Under the pieces are notes generated by a model. That model had not been told where the DNA came from. It was given only the letters and a program-made list of their open reading frames with translations, and searched no databases. From positions 154,421-218,420 of the forward strand of contig NZ_QJTK01000005.1 of NCBI RefSeq assembly GCF_003217355.1: DNA of 64,000 nt, read 5' to 3'. This DNA is from Rhodobacter viridis (GTDB lineage: Bacteria; Pseudomonadota; Alphaproteobacteria; Rhodobacterales; Rhodobacteraceae). The translations under genes were made by a program, and so were the position numbers. Position 1 is the stretch's first letter. Each line of letters begins with the position of its first letter. Positions 29,510 through 38,540 of this stretch are shown here, piece by piece.

Positions 29510-29916
29510 CAGCTGACCTGACGGATCCAGTCGGCGAGGTTGTAATAGGTGGTGACGCGCTGGATCTGATTGCCGCGCAGGGTGAAGAAGGTGCCGGCGG
29601 GCAGGATGTAGCTCTGGCCGCGCGCCTCGGGCAGGCCGTCGTCGGTGGCGATGTAGCTGCCATGCACGGTGAATTCCGCCGCCGCGCGGGTGCCCGCATC
29701 ATTCGCCATCACCACGATGTCGGCAAGCTTTTCGCGGTAGCAGCGCGTCATGTGAGCATTGAAGGCGCGGAACTTTTCGACGCCGCGGCGGATCTGACCC
29801 TCGTTGACGTGATGCTCGAAATCCTCGGTCAGCAGCGCCTCCATCGCCGAGGTGTCGCCCCGGTTGAAGGCCTCGTAATAGGTGGAAATCACGGCAAGGG
29901 CAGCGGCGCGGGGCAT
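29509..29916 (-). CDS. SnoaL/NTF2-like small protein
   Basis: The 135-residue protein has an NTF2-like cone fold pattern: YYEAFNRGDTSAMEALLTEDFEHHVNEG at the N-terminus and the strand YILPAGTFFTLRGNQIQRVTTYYN at the end. Such proteins are isomerases, hydrolases or ligand binders; the activity here is unknown. The ATG at 29916 is preferred over one 11 codons upstream because GGAGG stands five bases before it. First gene of the nitrilase run. Confidence 0.85.
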   Translation of the reverse strand: MPRAAALAVISTYYEAFNRGDTSAMEALLTEDFEHHVNEGQIRRGVEKFRAFNAHMTRCYREKLADIVVMANDAGTRAAAEFTVHGSYIATDDGLPEARGQSYILPAGTFFTLRGNQIQRVTTYYNLADWIRQVS

Positions 29917-30009
29917 CGGATCCTCCATCTGTTGCCCCATCTGTGGCATGGCCTGCCTGTTTGGTCAAACCTTGGAACCGGCAGGGAATGGGCGAAAAGC
30001 GGCATGGTC

Positions 30010-30220
30010 CTGACCGAGGCCATCGCCGAGGTCATGCGGCACATCGGCCCCGTGACCGCCGGGGCGCCAAAGCGTCCCGGCCAGCGCCCGCCCCGCCCAT
30101 GGCGGGCGCTTCTCGCCCGCCGGGGCAGGCGCCGGCCTCTGTCACGCTTGCGGAAACGGTCGTGCTGCGCCGTGGTCGCTTCGGGCGGGGAAAGGCGATG
30201 CCTTTCCTTCTCCGCCCGAC
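30010..30220 (+). repeat. Dispersed intergenic repeat, copy 2
   Basis: This matches copy 1 (2608-2817, opposite strand) along about 210 bp with an identical 47-base core at 30078-30124. It holds a 9-bp GC hairpin (30084-30092 with 30101-30109) and a second hairpin at 30182-30219. The second stem has changed bases on both sides relative to copy 1, which argues for selection on RNA or DNA structure. It accounts for most of the 315 bases between the SnoaL-like gene and qorB. I see no gene in the rest. Confidence 0.8.
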
Positions 30221-30231
30221 CCGATGTCAGC

Positions 30232-31065
30232 TTACGCCAGCGCCGCGCGCACGGTTTCCGCCATCGGCGTCGTCGGGCGCCCGATCAGCCGCGACAGCCG
30301 ATGGCCCTCGTCGTAAAGCGCCCCCGCCGTGCCGGTCACCGCATCACATTCGGCCAGCGTCGCGGCAAAGGCGGCGGGCAGGCCGAAACCTTCGAGCGCC
30401 TTGGCATAGTCCGCCTGCGTCATGTTCACATAGGCGACGGGCTTGCCCGATTGCTTCGCCACCTCGGCCGCCAGCTCCGCCATGGTGAAGGCAGTATCGC
30501 CCGCCAGTTCGTAAACCTGCCCCTCGTGGCCCGCTTCCAGTGCCACCACCGCAGCAGCCTCGGCGAAATCGGCCCGCGGCGCGGCGGCATACCGGCCCTC
30601 GCCCGCCGCCCCGATCAGCGCCCCGTGTTCCAGCGCCGCGCCCAGATTGCCGGTCAGGTTTTCCGTATACCAGCCGTTGCGCAGGATCGTGTAGGCGACG
30701 CCCGAAGCCTTCAGCGCGGCCTCCGTCGCGACGTGGTCAGAGGCCAGCATCACCATCGGCGAGGCCTCGCCCTTCAGGATCGACGTATAGACGATCCGCC
30801 CCACGCCCGCGGCCTTGGCCGCCGCAATCGCCTTGGCGTGCTGCCCGGCGCGGTCGTTGAAATCGTTCGAGGAAATCAGCACCAGCACCTCGACGCCCGC
30901 CAGAGCTGCCGCATCGGGGGCGGTGTAATCGAAGGCCCGCGCCTCGTATCCCGTCACTTTCGAGGGCGTGCGGGCAAGGGCGACGGGGGTGGCGCCGCGG
31001 GCTTTCAGCGCGGCAAGCACAAGGGTTCCGAGTTGGCCGGTGGCGGCAGAGACGGCGATGGTCAT
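30232..31065 (-). CDS. qorB: NmrA-type NAD(P)H:quinone oxidoreductase, QorB-like
   Basis: The 277-residue atypical short-chain dehydrogenase starts MTIAVSAATGQLGTLVL, a Rossmann GxxGxxG motif. ILRNGWYTENLTGNL in the middle is typical of the QorB/YtfG group. It probably reduces quinones or similar electrophiles with NADPH. A divergent HxlR-family gene 88 bases away is the expected redox-sensing regulator, the arrangement known for qorB/qorR in other bacteria. Its 3' end abuts repeat copy 2. Confidence 0.85.
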   Translation of the reverse strand: MTIAVSAATGQLGTLVLAALKARGATPVALARTPSKVTGYEARAFDYTAPDAAALAGVEVLVLISSNDFNDRAGQHAKAIAAAKAAGVGRIVYTSILKGEASPMVMLASDHVATEAALKASGVAYTILRNGWYTENLTGNLGAALEHGALIGAAGEGRYAAAPRADFAEAAAVVALEAGHEGQVYELAGDTAFTMAELAAEVAKQSGKPVAYVNMTQADYAKALEGFGLPAAFAATLAECDAVTGTAGALYDEGHRLSRLIGRPTTPMAETVRAALA

Positions 31066-31118
31066 GGCAAGTTCCTTCGTTGTGACTTGCCCGATCTAGC
31101 CGCATGCGCTATCAAAAC

Positions 31119-31149
31119 GTAAGTACCCACATAAATGTAAGTATCCAAA
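31119..31149. promoter_or_regulatory. Direct repeat operator between qorB and HxlR gene
   Basis: Two copies of GTAAGTAYCCAMA start at 31119 and 31137, 18 bases apart, in the 88-base divergent spacer. The downstream copy ends five bases before the ATG of the HxlR gene. HxlR-family regulators usually bind GTAC/GTAAGT-like repeated sites between divergent genes. That this pair is the operator is inference. Confidence 0.55.
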
Positions 31150-31153
31150 AAAG

Positions 31154-31546
31154 ATGCACAGCCCTCCCGCCGTCCTTGCAGAGCTGCCGCGTGGCGATGT
31201 TCTGGCGCGGGACTGCCCGTCGCGGCAGATCCTGCAACATGTCACCTCGCGCTGGGGGGGCCTCGTGATGGTCGCGCTGGGGCGCGAGACGCTGCGATTC
31301 GCGCAGCTGCGCCGCCGCATTGGCGGGATTTCCGAGCGGATGCTGGCGCAGACGCTGCAGGTGCTGGAGGCGGACGGTCTGGTGGCCCGGCACGATCACG
31401 GCGAGGTGCCGCCGCGCGTCGATTACTGCCTGACGGCTGCGGGCTGGGAAATCGCAACGCGGGTCTTTGCGCTGACCGACTGGATCGAGACGCATCTGCC
31501 GGAACTGCTGGCAGAGCGGGCGGAAAAGGCTCAGGCCTTGGGCTGA
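31154..31546 (+). CDS. HxlR-family redox-sensing transcription regulator
   Basis: The 130-residue winged-helix protein has the HxlR hallmark DCPSRQILQHVTSRWGGLVM at residues 22-41. Its N-terminal cysteine is the redox sensor in QorR, YodB and HypR. RRIGGISERMLAQTLQVLEADGLV is the recognition region. It is divergent from qorB and most likely represses it until oxidation by quinones or diamide-like agents. Its 3' end overlaps the convergent phosphatase gene by 16 bases. Confidence 0.88.
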   Translation: MHSPPAVLAELPRGDVLARDCPSRQILQHVTSRWGGLVMVALGRETLRFAQLRRRIGGISERMLAQTLQVLEADGLVARHDHGEVPPRVDYCLTAAGWEIATRVFALTDWIETHLPELLAERAEKAQALG

Positions 31547-31983
31547 CCGAAACGGGCCAAGATATGATCGCGGATCTGGTCGCGGGTCTGGCGGTAGTAA
31601 TGCAGCCGCGCCTCGCGCCCCTCGCCCAGCCCCGTCGGGTCCATGATCGCCCAGTGCTCGACGTCGATATGATAGAGCCGCGTCAGATCAAGCGCCTGAT
31701 GATAGGACGCAGGCGACAGCGCGATCACCAGATCGAAGGCCCCCAGATCGTCGCCCATCTCCTTGAGTTCATGGAAGCTTCTGGCCTGATGTCGCTCAAG
31801 GTTGACGCCGATTTCGGAACAGACCGCGATCGCGAAACCGTCGGTATCAAGGTCGGCCTTGACCCCCACCGACTGCACATAAACCTCGCGGCCGTAGAAC
31901 TGCTTCATCATCCCCTCGGCCATCGGCGAGCGCGTGGCGTTGTGGTCGCAGCAGAACAGGACCGCGTTGGGAAGCTTGCCCAT
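31531..31983 (-). CDS. Low-molecular-weight protein tyrosine phosphatase family
   Basis: The 150-residue protein has the LMW-PTP phosphate loop CDHNATRSPMAEG (C-x5-R-S) at about residue 12 and the late catalytic aspartate in AIMDPTGLGEG. The fold also occurs in thioredoxin-type arsenate reductases. Without extra redox cysteines in the C-terminal half, a phosphatase is likelier. The gene is coupled to the UPF0262 gene by a shared base and belongs to the hisD operon. Confidence 0.85.
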   Translation of the reverse strand: MGKLPNAVLFCCDHNATRSPMAEGMMKQFYGREVYVQSVGVKADLDTDGFAIAVCSEIGVNLERHQARSFHELKEMGDDLGAFDLVIALSPASYHQALDLTRLYHIDVEHWAIMDPTGLGEGREARLHYYRQTRDQIRDHILARFGQPKA

Positions 31984-32462
31984 CAGCTCACCGGGGTCAG
32001 GACGCAGACAAGGGTGAAGAGCCGCCGCGCAGTGTCGATGTCGATCTCGGCCTTGCCGGTCAGACGTTCTTGCAGCACCCGCGCGCCCTCGTTGTGGATG
32101 CCGCGCCGGGCCATGTCGACCGCCTCGATCTGGCTCGGCGGCAGCTTCTTCACCGCCTCGAAATAGCTTTCGCAGATCTGGAAATAATCCTTCACCACCT
32201 GCCGGAATGGCCCGAAACTCAGGTGGAACTCGGCCACCTTGTCGCCCCCTTCCAGACAGGTATCGAAGACAAGCCGCCCGTCGCGCACGGCGAGCGTCAG
32301 CGCAAAGGGCCCCTCGGGGGCGGGGGCGCCGTCGCGGCCGGGGATCACCCAGCTGTTGTCTTCGAGCAGGTCAAAGACCGCCACGCGGCGCTCCTGTTCG
32401 ATTTCGGGCGTCGGCGCGGGCAGACCGGAATCGTCGATCTCGAGACGGGTGATGCGGCTCAT
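31983..32462 (-). CDS. UPF0262 family protein
   Basis: The 159-residue protein belongs to the UPF0262 family, found almost only in Alphaproteobacteria and of unknown function. Family stretches seen are HLSFGPFRQVVKDYFQICES and ARRGIHNEGARVLQERL. The gene overlaps hisD upstream by ATGA and the phosphatase gene downstream, the standard context of this family. Confidence 0.85.
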   Translation of the reverse strand: MSRITRLEIDDSGLPAPTPEIEQERRVAVFDLLEDNSWVIPGRDGAPAPEGPFALTLAVRDGRLVFDTCLEGGDKVAEFHLSFGPFRQVVKDYFQICESYFEAVKKLPPSQIEAVDMARRGIHNEGARVLQERLTGKAEIDIDTARRLFTLVCVLTPVS

Positions 32463-33775
32463 TCTGTCCCCTTTTCATTCAGGGCATCGAGGCGGGCGCG
32501 GACGGAAAGACCATGCGCCTGCAGGCTTTCCGAAATCGCCAGCGTCTCTGCCGCGGGGCCGATGGCGCGCAGGGCTTCGGGCGTCATCTTGGCCAGCGTC
32601 GTGCGCTTGAGGAAATCCATCACCGACAGGCCCGACGAGAACCGCGCCGAGCGCGCCGTGGGCAGAACGTGGTTCGGCCCGCCAACATAATCGCCGATCG
32701 CCTCCGGGGTCCATTGGCCCAGGAAGATGGCGCCGGCATGGGTGATCTGGGCCGACAGCGCCTCGGGGTCGGCGACGCAAAGCTCCAGATGTTCGGGGGC
32801 GACGCGGTTCGAGAGCCTCGCCGCCTCGGCCAGATCGCGGGTCACGATCACCGCGCCGAAATCGCGCCAGCTCGCCCCGGCAATCGCGCGCCGCTCCAGT
32901 GTTTCCAGCCGCTTCTCCACCGCCGCGGTCACCGCTTTCGCAAAACCCGCATCGGGCGTCAGGATCAGCGCCTGCGCCGATTGGTCGTGTTCGGCTTGGC
33001 TCAGCAGATCAAGCGCCACCCAGTCGGGGTTCGCGGTCTCGTCAGCAATGACCAGAATTTCCGAGGGCCCGGCGATCATGTCGATGCCGACGCGACCAAA
33101 GACGCGCCGCTTCGCCGCGGCGACGAAGGCGTTGCCCGGCCCGGTGATCTTGTCCACGGGCGCGATCGTCGCCGTGCCGTAAGCAAGCGCCGCCACCGCC
33201 TGCGCGCCGCCGATGCGGTAAACCGTGTCCACCCCGGCGATATCGGCCGCCAAGAGCACCAGCGGATTGACCGCGCCACCGGGCGTCGGGCAGACGACCA
33301 CCAGCCGCTCCACCCCCGCCACCTTGGCCGGGATCGCGTTCATCAGCACGGACGACGGATAGGAGGCGAGCCCCCCCGGCACATAGAGCCCCGCCGCCGA
33401 GACGGGCGACCAGCGCCAGCCGAGTTCCGCGCCCGAGGCCTCGGTCCAGCGTTCTTCCATCACCGGCATCTGCCGGGCGTGATAGGTGCGGATCCGCTCG
33501 GCCGCGAGTTCAAGCGCCGCACGCTCGGCCGCGGGCACGCGCGCGATTTCCGCGGCGATCTCGGCTTTCGAAAACGCCAACGTCTCGGGGGTCAGGTCAA
33601 GCCGGTCGAATTTCGACGTGTAGTCGATCACCGCCGCATCGCCGCGGTCGCGCACCTCGGCAATGATCGCCGCCACCGTCGCATCGACATCGGGGCTGTC
33701 CTCGCGCTTCATCCCCAGAAGGGCGGTGAAACGGGTCTCGAAATCATCGGCGTCGGTGGTCAGGAAATGCGGCAT
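32459..33775 (-). CDS. hisD: Histidinol dehydrogenase
   Basis: The 438-residue enzyme carries out the last two oxidations of histidine synthesis, from L-histidinol to histidine, using NAD and zinc. Family motifs include GLYVPGGLASYPSSVLMNAIPAKVAGV (about residues 130-156), the segment GPGNAFVAAAKR and, near the end, the zinc-ligand HAGAIFLG region with GPNHVLPT. The ATG at 33775 has AAGGAG six bases upstream. It leads a three-gene operon with the UPF0262 and phosphatase genes. Confidence 0.96.
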   Translation of the reverse strand: MPHFLTTDADDFETRFTALLGMKREDSPDVDATVAAIIAEVRDRGDAAVIDYTSKFDRLDLTPETLAFSKAEIAAEIARVPAAERAALELAAERIRTYHARQMPVMEERWTEASGAELGWRWSPVSAAGLYVPGGLASYPSSVLMNAIPAKVAGVERLVVVCPTPGGAVNPLVLLAADIAGVDTVYRIGGAQAVAALAYGTATIAPVDKITGPGNAFVAAAKRRVFGRVGIDMIAGPSEILVIADETANPDWVALDLLSQAEHDQSAQALILTPDAGFAKAVTAAVEKRLETLERRAIAGASWRDFGAVIVTRDLAEAARLSNRVAPEHLELCVADPEALSAQITHAGAIFLGQWTPEAIGDYVGGPNHVLPTARSARFSSGLSVMDFLKRTTLAKMTPEALRAIGPAAETLAISESLQAHGLSVRARLDALNEKGTE

Positions 33776-33868
33776 CGGGGGCTCCTTCTTGACCAAGGGG
33801 ATAGAGCGAAGCGGGACGCGGGGCAAGCTTCGCGCGCGGCCCGCCCCTGCGGCATCCATCGCGCAAGA

Positions 33869-33921
33869 GCGTATTTGTTCCAAGAAGAAACCCATGCCGT
33901 TTCTTCTTGGAACAAATACGC
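33869..33921. repeat. Perfect 22-bp inverted repeat
   Basis: Arms 33869-33890 and 33900-33921 are perfectly complementary with a 9-base spacer and are AT-rich (for example GTATTTGTTCCAAGAAG) within very GC-rich DNA. It stands 28 bases after the stop of the GNAT gene at 33950 and about 95 bases before hisD. A terminator for the GNAT gene is possible, but no T run follows on either strand. No gene is seen in 33776-33949. Confidence 0.8.
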
Positions 33922-33949
33922 CTCTGCCCTTAGGGCCGAGCGCGGCCTT

Positions 33950-34426
33950 TCAGATCAGGCGCTTGCGCAGCGGATGGCCGAGCAGCCAGCCACCGCCGCC
34001 GCGGTCGTCCATCTGCCAGCCTTGGCTGCGATAGAAGGCCAGCGCGGTGTTGGTCGCGGTCAGCCGCGCCTCGACGCGGCCATGGGCCCGCAATTCCTCT
34101 TCCAGCGCCGCCAGAAGGGCGCGACCGCAGCCCTTGCCCTGCGCCTCGGGCGCGGCAAAAAGCAGCCGGATCCGACCCTGCCCATCCGGCTGGTGGCGCC
34201 AGTCGATCCCGCCCACGGCAACGATTCCGGTCTCGGGTTCGGCGACGAAAAGCCGCTGCGCCGGGTCATGCAGGATCGAATTCAGCGTCATCGGGCTGTT
34301 CGACGCGACCCAGGGCCGGATACGTTCCGGATCGTCCCGGTGATCGGCGCGGCACAGCGCGGTGATCGACGCGCCGATCACCTCCGACAGGACCGTGAGT
34401 TCCTCGGAGCGGGCAGGACGGATCAT
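33950..34426 (-). CDS. GNAT-family N-acetyltransferase
   Basis: The 158-residue protein has the acetyl-CoA binding motif APEAQGKGCGRALLAALEEEL (about residues 92-112), followed by TNTALAFYRSQGWQ, the typical final GNAT helix and strand. The substrate is unknown. It lies 13 bases downstream of the DUF2948 gene and probably belongs to the murA transcription unit. Confidence 0.88.
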   Translation of the reverse strand: MIRPARSEELTVLSEVIGASITALCRADHRDDPERIRPWVASNSPMTLNSILHDPAQRLFVAEPETGIVAVGGIDWRHQPDGQGRIRLLFAAPEAQGKGCGRALLAALEEELRAHGRVEARLTATNTALAFYRSQGWQMDDRGGGGWLLGHPLRKRLI

Positions 34427-34439
34427 GATCTTGGGCCTT

Positions 34440-34919
34440 CTATTCTGGGTGGTTCGGTGCCTGCCCCGAAACGGCCCGATAGGGCCGCGTCACATCCCGC
34501 AGATCGACGGACAAGCACTCGACCCCGGCAGCAATCGCACCATCCCCCGCAAGGGTGATCACCACGCGCCCTGCCCCCTCGGGGCCCGGCTCGAACACGA
34601 TGTCGAGCAGCGACAGCACCAGGTCCGCCTCCTTCCGGTCGAATCCCTGCGAGGCGACCTGGGTCACGTCGGAGAGCACCAGAAGCGACTGCACCCGCTC
34701 GTAAGGACGGCCTTCGGCCTCGGCCTGCGCCTTGTCCTCCCAGCGGAAGCGGTTGATCAGCATCGAGAGCCGCCGGGCCTTCGCCTCGTAGCGGATCTCG
34801 GTCACCGGCAGCACGGCATCCTGAACCAGCGCGGCCAGCACGCCAAGATCCTCGGCGTTTTCCGCGCGCAGGCTCAGTGGCCCTTCGGCCCCGTCGTCAA
34901 ACCGTGCATCCCGGCTCAT
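34440..34919 (-). CDS. DUF2948 family protein
   Basis: The 159-residue protein matches the alphaproteobacterial DUF2948 family, for example [19 protein letters not shown] near the N-terminus and RFRWEDK in the middle. Function is unknown. It overlaps murA by ATGA, the usual location for this family. No catalytic motif or membrane span is visible. Confidence 0.85.
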   Translation of the reverse strand: MSRDARFDDGAEGPLSLRAENAEDLGVLAALVQDAVLPVTEIRYEAKARRLSMLINRFRWEDKAQAEAEGRPYERVQSLLVLSDVTQVASQGFDRKEADLVLSLLDIVFEPGPEGAGRVVITLAGDGAIAAGVECLSVDLRDVTRPYRAVSGQAPNHPE

Positions 34920-36184
34920 TCGCCCTTCACCCGTTCGATTTGCGCCCCGACAGCGCGCAGCTTTTCTTCTACCCGTTCGTAGCCGCGATCAAGGTGGTAA
35001 ACTCGACTGACCACAGTCTCGCCTTCGGCGGCCAGCCCGGCCAGAATCAAGGAAACCGAGGCCCGCAAATCAGTTGCCATCACCCGGGCGCCTTTCAGAC
35101 GCGCGACGCCGTGCACTTTTGCAACACCGCCATGCACCTCGATCCGTGCTCCCATGCGGGCCAGTTCGGGCGCATGCATGAAGCGATTCTCGAAGATTCG
35201 CTCCTCGAGAATCGATGTCCCCTCGGCGGTGCACAGCAAAGCCATCATCTGCGCCTGCAGATCGGTCGGGAAACCGGGGAAAGGTTCGGTCACCACATCG
35301 ACGGCGCGGATGCGGCCATTCTTGCGTTTGACCTTCAGCCCGCGCGCGGTTTCCTCGACCGCGATCCCGGCCGCATCGAGTTTTTCGCAGAAGCTTTCGA
35401 CCAGTTCGATTCGACCGCCAAGGCATTCGACCTCGCCCCCGCAGATCGCCGGGGCGAGCATGTAGGTGCCGAGCTCGATTCGGTCGGTGACGACCGGGTG
35501 AGTCGCGCCATGCAGCCGGTCGACGCCCTGAATGGTGATTTCCGCCGTGCCCTCGCCCTCGATCTGCGCGCCCATCGCGCGCAGGCAACGGGCGAGGTCA
35601 ACGATTTCCGGCTCGCGCGCGGCGTTTTTCAGCACCGAAGTGCCCTTGGCAAGGGTTGCCGCCATCAGGAAGTTCTCGGTCGCGCCGACGGAAGCAAAGC
35701 GCATCTCATGCACCGCGCCCTTCAGCCCGCCGCGCGCATTGGCGTGCAGATAGCCTTCCTTCAGCTCGATTTCGGCGCCAAGGGCCGCCAGCGCATCGAT
35801 GTGAATGTCCATCGGCCGCGCGCCGATCGCACAGCCGCCGGGCAGCGAGACAACCGCATGGCCAAGGCGCGCCAGCAGCGGACCGAGCACGAGGTTCGAG
35901 GCCCGCATCTTCCGCACGATGTCATAATCGGCTCGCGGGTTGATTTCGCCATGGCACGAGGTGGCGAGCACCTTGCCCTCCTGCAGCGCGGTGACCTCGG
36001 CGCCAAGGCTGGCCAGAAGCTGCGTCATCGTGCGGATGTCGGACAGCCGCGGCGCATTGGTCAGCGTCAGCGGCTCTTCGGACAGCAGCGTCGCGGGCAT
36101 CAGCGCCAGACAGGCGTTCTTGGCGCCCGCAATCGGGATCTGCCCGCTCAGCGGCCCGTTGCCGCGCACAAGGATGCTGTCCAC
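34916..36184 (-). CDS. murA: UDP-N-acetylglucosamine 1-carboxyvinyltransferase
   Basis: The 422-residue enzyme transfers enolpyruvate from PEP to UDP-GlcNAc, the first committed step of peptidoglycan synthesis and the target of fosfomycin. It starts [20 protein letters not shown] with the substrate Lys-Asn in [10 protein letters not shown]. The catalytic loop reads [14 protein letters not shown], with the fosfomycin-reactive Cys present. The gene starts 5 bases from the stop of a 54-residue ORF and is followed by the DUF2948 and GNAT genes in the same direction. Confidence 0.97.
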   Translation of the reverse strand: MDSILVRGNGPLSGQIPIAGAKNACLALMPATLLSEEPLTLTNAPRLSDIRTMTQLLASLGAEVTALQEGKVLATSCHGEINPRADYDIVRKMRASNLVLGPLLARLGHAVVSLPGGCAIGARPMDIHIDALAALGAEIELKEGYLHANARGGLKGAVHEMRFASVGATENFLMAATLAKGTSVLKNAAREPEIVDLARCLRAMGAQIEGEGTAEITIQGVDRLHGATHPVVTDRIELGTYMLAPAICGGEVECLGGRIELVESFCEKLDAAGIAVEETARGLKVKRKNGRIRAVDVVTEPFPGFPTDLQAQMMALLCTAEGTSILEERIFENRFMHAPELARMGARIEVHGGVAKVHGVARLKGARVMATDLRASVSLILAGLAAEGETVVSRVYHLDRGYERVEEKLRAVGAQIERVKGE

Positions 36185-36188
36185 TCGC

Positions 36189-36353
36189 TCACTCCTCCGG
36201 GCCGTTTGCGGCCGTATCGTTGCTGTCCCCCTCGGCGGAGCGCGCCCGCGCCTGAGCCTTGCGCCGCGTCAGATTGGCGCGCAGGGCGGCGGCCAGACGC
36301 TCTTCGCGCGTGGCTTCAGGGGCTGTTTTCCGGTTGGGGGTGTCATCGGTCAT
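36189..36353 (-). CDS. Small basic protein upstream of murA
   Basis: The 54-residue frame starts [20 protein letters not shown] and is rich in Arg, Ala and Glu, with an amphipathic helix [20 protein letters not shown]. It ends with the stop in GGAGTGA, so the murA ribosome site overlaps its end, which suggests coupled translation. Similar short proteins precede murA in related bacteria. No function is known. Confidence 0.7.
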   Translation of the reverse strand: MTDDTPNRKTAPEATREERLAAALRANLTRRKAQARARSAEGDSNDTAANGPEE

Positions 36354-36477
36354 GGGCACTCTTTAGCGGCGCCGATGAAATGTGTCGAGAGAGGGTGAAT
36401 ATTTGCGCTTGCGCACCCCGCGCGGTTCGTCTACATCCGCGCCACGGTCGGAAGCGACCAGCGTGAAAGCGCCGGAT

Positions 36478-36552
<75 letters not shown>

Positions 36553-36642
36553 TACCATCCCCTTGATCTTAAATAAAACCCTTGAATTCAAGGCGCTGGT
36601 GCCATTTTTGGTGCCAGAACAGGTGCCAGAATGGGGGTATCG

Positions 36643-38427
36643 ATGGCGGCGAAACGACGGCATTGGAAAGAGAAGGACGGGCGTTACTGGGCGCGCATCT
36701 CGATCCCGCTCGAGCTCAAACCGTTCTTCGCCAACAAGACGCAGCTGACCGAACCACTGGGCGGCGACCTGCGTATCGCGGATGAAAACCACGCCGCGGC
36801 TGTCGCCCGCCTGAAGGACAAGCTCAAGGCGGCGCGACGCATGCTTGAAGCCGCCACCTCCGATGCGCCTGTCGAACCGGCTCCCGTCGCCGCCGTGACG
36901 CCTCGTCGCGCCCTGACCCCGGAAGATGTCGAACAGGCCGTCTGGGCGCATTACACCAGCACGCTTGCACAAGACGCGGCGAAACGGGCTGCAATGCCGA
37001 CCGAGCAGGAGATCGCGGACGAGCTCGAAAAGGCGAACAAGCGCATCGAAGCTGGAGACGCCGATCCGAGAAAGAGCATCTCGGGCTTTTTCAACGTCTA
37101 CTCGGACTACGAGTTGAAGGCCTCCATGCGCCATTTCGACGAACGCTTGCGCAAGAGCAAACTCAAGGCTCTGCGCGCCGAGATAGCCACCGGCAACACG
37201 CGATTGGTGAATGCGACAGTGCAGGAATTCATTGATCGACACCATATCGCCGTCGCCCGCGAGTCTCAGGAATGGCGCGATCTGGCGCAAAAGCTCATGC
37301 GTGCGGAGATCGAAGCGCTCGAGCGAACCTGCGAGCTGGATGCCGGTAACTTCGGCGGAACCCCGCAGGACCCGATCGTGCGCCCGCCGTCAAGGCCGAT
37401 CGACGAGGGCGAACCCGTTTCGCTTTGGGGACTTTTTTGCGATTACATCAAAGTCAGTCAGGCGACGGGCACGCACCTTGACGGCGGTGCGAACTGGACG
37501 CCGCCGATCCGATCGCTCCAAGACTTTCTCGGTCATGACGATGCGCGGAAGATAAAACGAATCGATCTGCTCAATTGGCGCGACGCACTTCTTGCAGAAG
37601 GCAAGTCCGCGAAGACTGTCTCGGCGAAGTATCTCGCCGCAGTCCGTGCCGTGCTCACCTGGGCAGAGGCAAACTTCAAGCTGCCGACAAACGAGATTGA
37701 AAAGGTCAATCAGAAGGTCGCCAAAAAGCAGCTTACCCGCGAACGCGGCTACACAAAGCGTGAGGCGGTGCGCATCCTGAAAGCGTCACTCAACTACGAA
37801 CCTCGCGCAACCACGCATCCCTCGCACCGCGAGAGCGCCCATATCACCGCAGCAAAGCGATGGGTGCCCTTGCTTTGTGCTTTCACGGGCGCTCGCGTCA
37901 ACGAGATCACTCAGTTGCGCAAACAGGATGTCTTCAAGGAGGCGGGACGCTGGATGCTTCGCATTACCCCCGAGGCCGGTTCGGTCAAGACGGGTGAATA
38001 CCGGGATGCCCCTCTTCATCGACAGGTCGTCGAGCTTGGCTTCTTGGAGTTTGTCAAGGGAGCGAACGAAGGTCCGCTTTTCCATGGAGCGCAAACTCCC
38101 GAAAAATACCTCTCCGGTGCGCGCACGACATCCGGTCGACTGTCCCAATGGCTGCATAAACTGAACCTCGTCCCTGAAAACGTGCAACCCAACTACGGCT
38201 GGCGACATCGTTTCAAGACGCAAGGACGAGAACTGGGGATGTCGGACCGGGTTCTTGATGCGATTCAGGGTCACCCCGGCAAGAAGGCCGCCGACGATTA
38301 TGGAGATGTCACGATCGCGGCAAAGGCGCGGCTCATCGACGCGCTGCCGCATTATGTGTTCGACGGAAGCGATGACGATGATGACGAGGCTGAGGACGTC
38401 GAAGAGGCCGCCGCGATCGAAACCTGA
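36643..38427 (+). CDS. int: Tyrosine-family site-specific integrase of the island
   Basis: The 594-residue protein has a long N-terminal part, a core-binding SAM-like domain (about 255-345) and a C-terminal catalytic domain. Catalytic residues seen are Arg in FTGARVNEITQLRKQDV (about 417), the His-x-x-Arg-like NYGWRHRFKTQ, His in IQGHPGKKAADDY and the nucleophile Tyr in DDYGDV. It should integrate the element at the tRNA-Thr 3' end. The ATG at 36643 follows GGGGG and is preferred to one four codons upstream. The acidic C-terminal tail (DDDDDEAEDVEE) is unusual. Confidence 0.92.
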   Translation: MAAKRRHWKEKDGRYWARISIPLELKPFFANKTQLTEPLGGDLRIADENHAAAVARLKDKLKAARRMLEAATSDAPVEPAPVAAVTPRRALTPEDVEQAVWAHYTSTLAQDAAKRAAMPTEQEIADELEKANKRIEAGDADPRKSISGFFNVYSDYELKASMRHFDERLRKSKLKALRAEIATGNTRLVNATVQEFIDRHHIAVARESQEWRDLAQKLMRAEIEALERTCELDAGNFGGTPQDPIVRPPSRPIDEGEPVSLWGLFCDYIKVSQATGTHLDGGANWTPPIRSLQDFLGHDDARKIKRIDLLNWRDALLAEGKSAKTVSAKYLAAVRAVLTWAEANFKLPTNEIEKVNQKVAKKQLTRERGYTKREAVRILKASLNYEPRATTHPSHRESAHITAAKRWVPLLCAFTGARVNEITQLRKQDVFKEAGRWMLRITPEAGSVKTGEYRDAPLHRQVVELGFLEFVKGANEGPLFHGAQTPEKYLSGARTTSGRLSQWLHKLNLVPENVQPNYGWRHRFKTQGRELGMSDRVLDAIQGHPGKKAADDYGDVTIAAKARLIDALPHYVFDGSDDDDDEAEDVEEAAAIET

Positions 38428-38449
38428 GTCACACCCTGTTCGACGGGGC

Positions 38450-38534
38450 GGCCCTCATGTTCGAAAAACCGCGTTTTCTTGACATGACACGATGCTCATG
38501 TTCGCAAACGGGGCGTTACGATAACATGAGGGCG
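38450..38534. repeat. 85-bp direct repeat, copy A
   Basis: This is about 87 percent identical, by eye, to 39304-39387. It is bounded by an inverted repeat (CCCTCATGTT at 38452-38461, AACATGAGGG at 38523-38532) and contains a third TCATGTTCG inside. It lies directly after the stop of the minus-strand zinc-ribbon gene at 38541. No gene is seen in 38428-38540. Confidence 0.85.
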
Positions 38535-38540
38535 ACTGCT

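Noticed and set aside
29943..30488. Plus-strand frame through repeat copy 2
   Set aside because: It is rich in Arg, Pro and Ala, crosses into the antisense of qorB and has no motif.
38450..38534. Alphaproteobacterial LexA box (GTTC-N7-GTTC) in the 85-bp repeat
   Set aside because: GTTC occurs but the second half is not at the required spacing in either copy.
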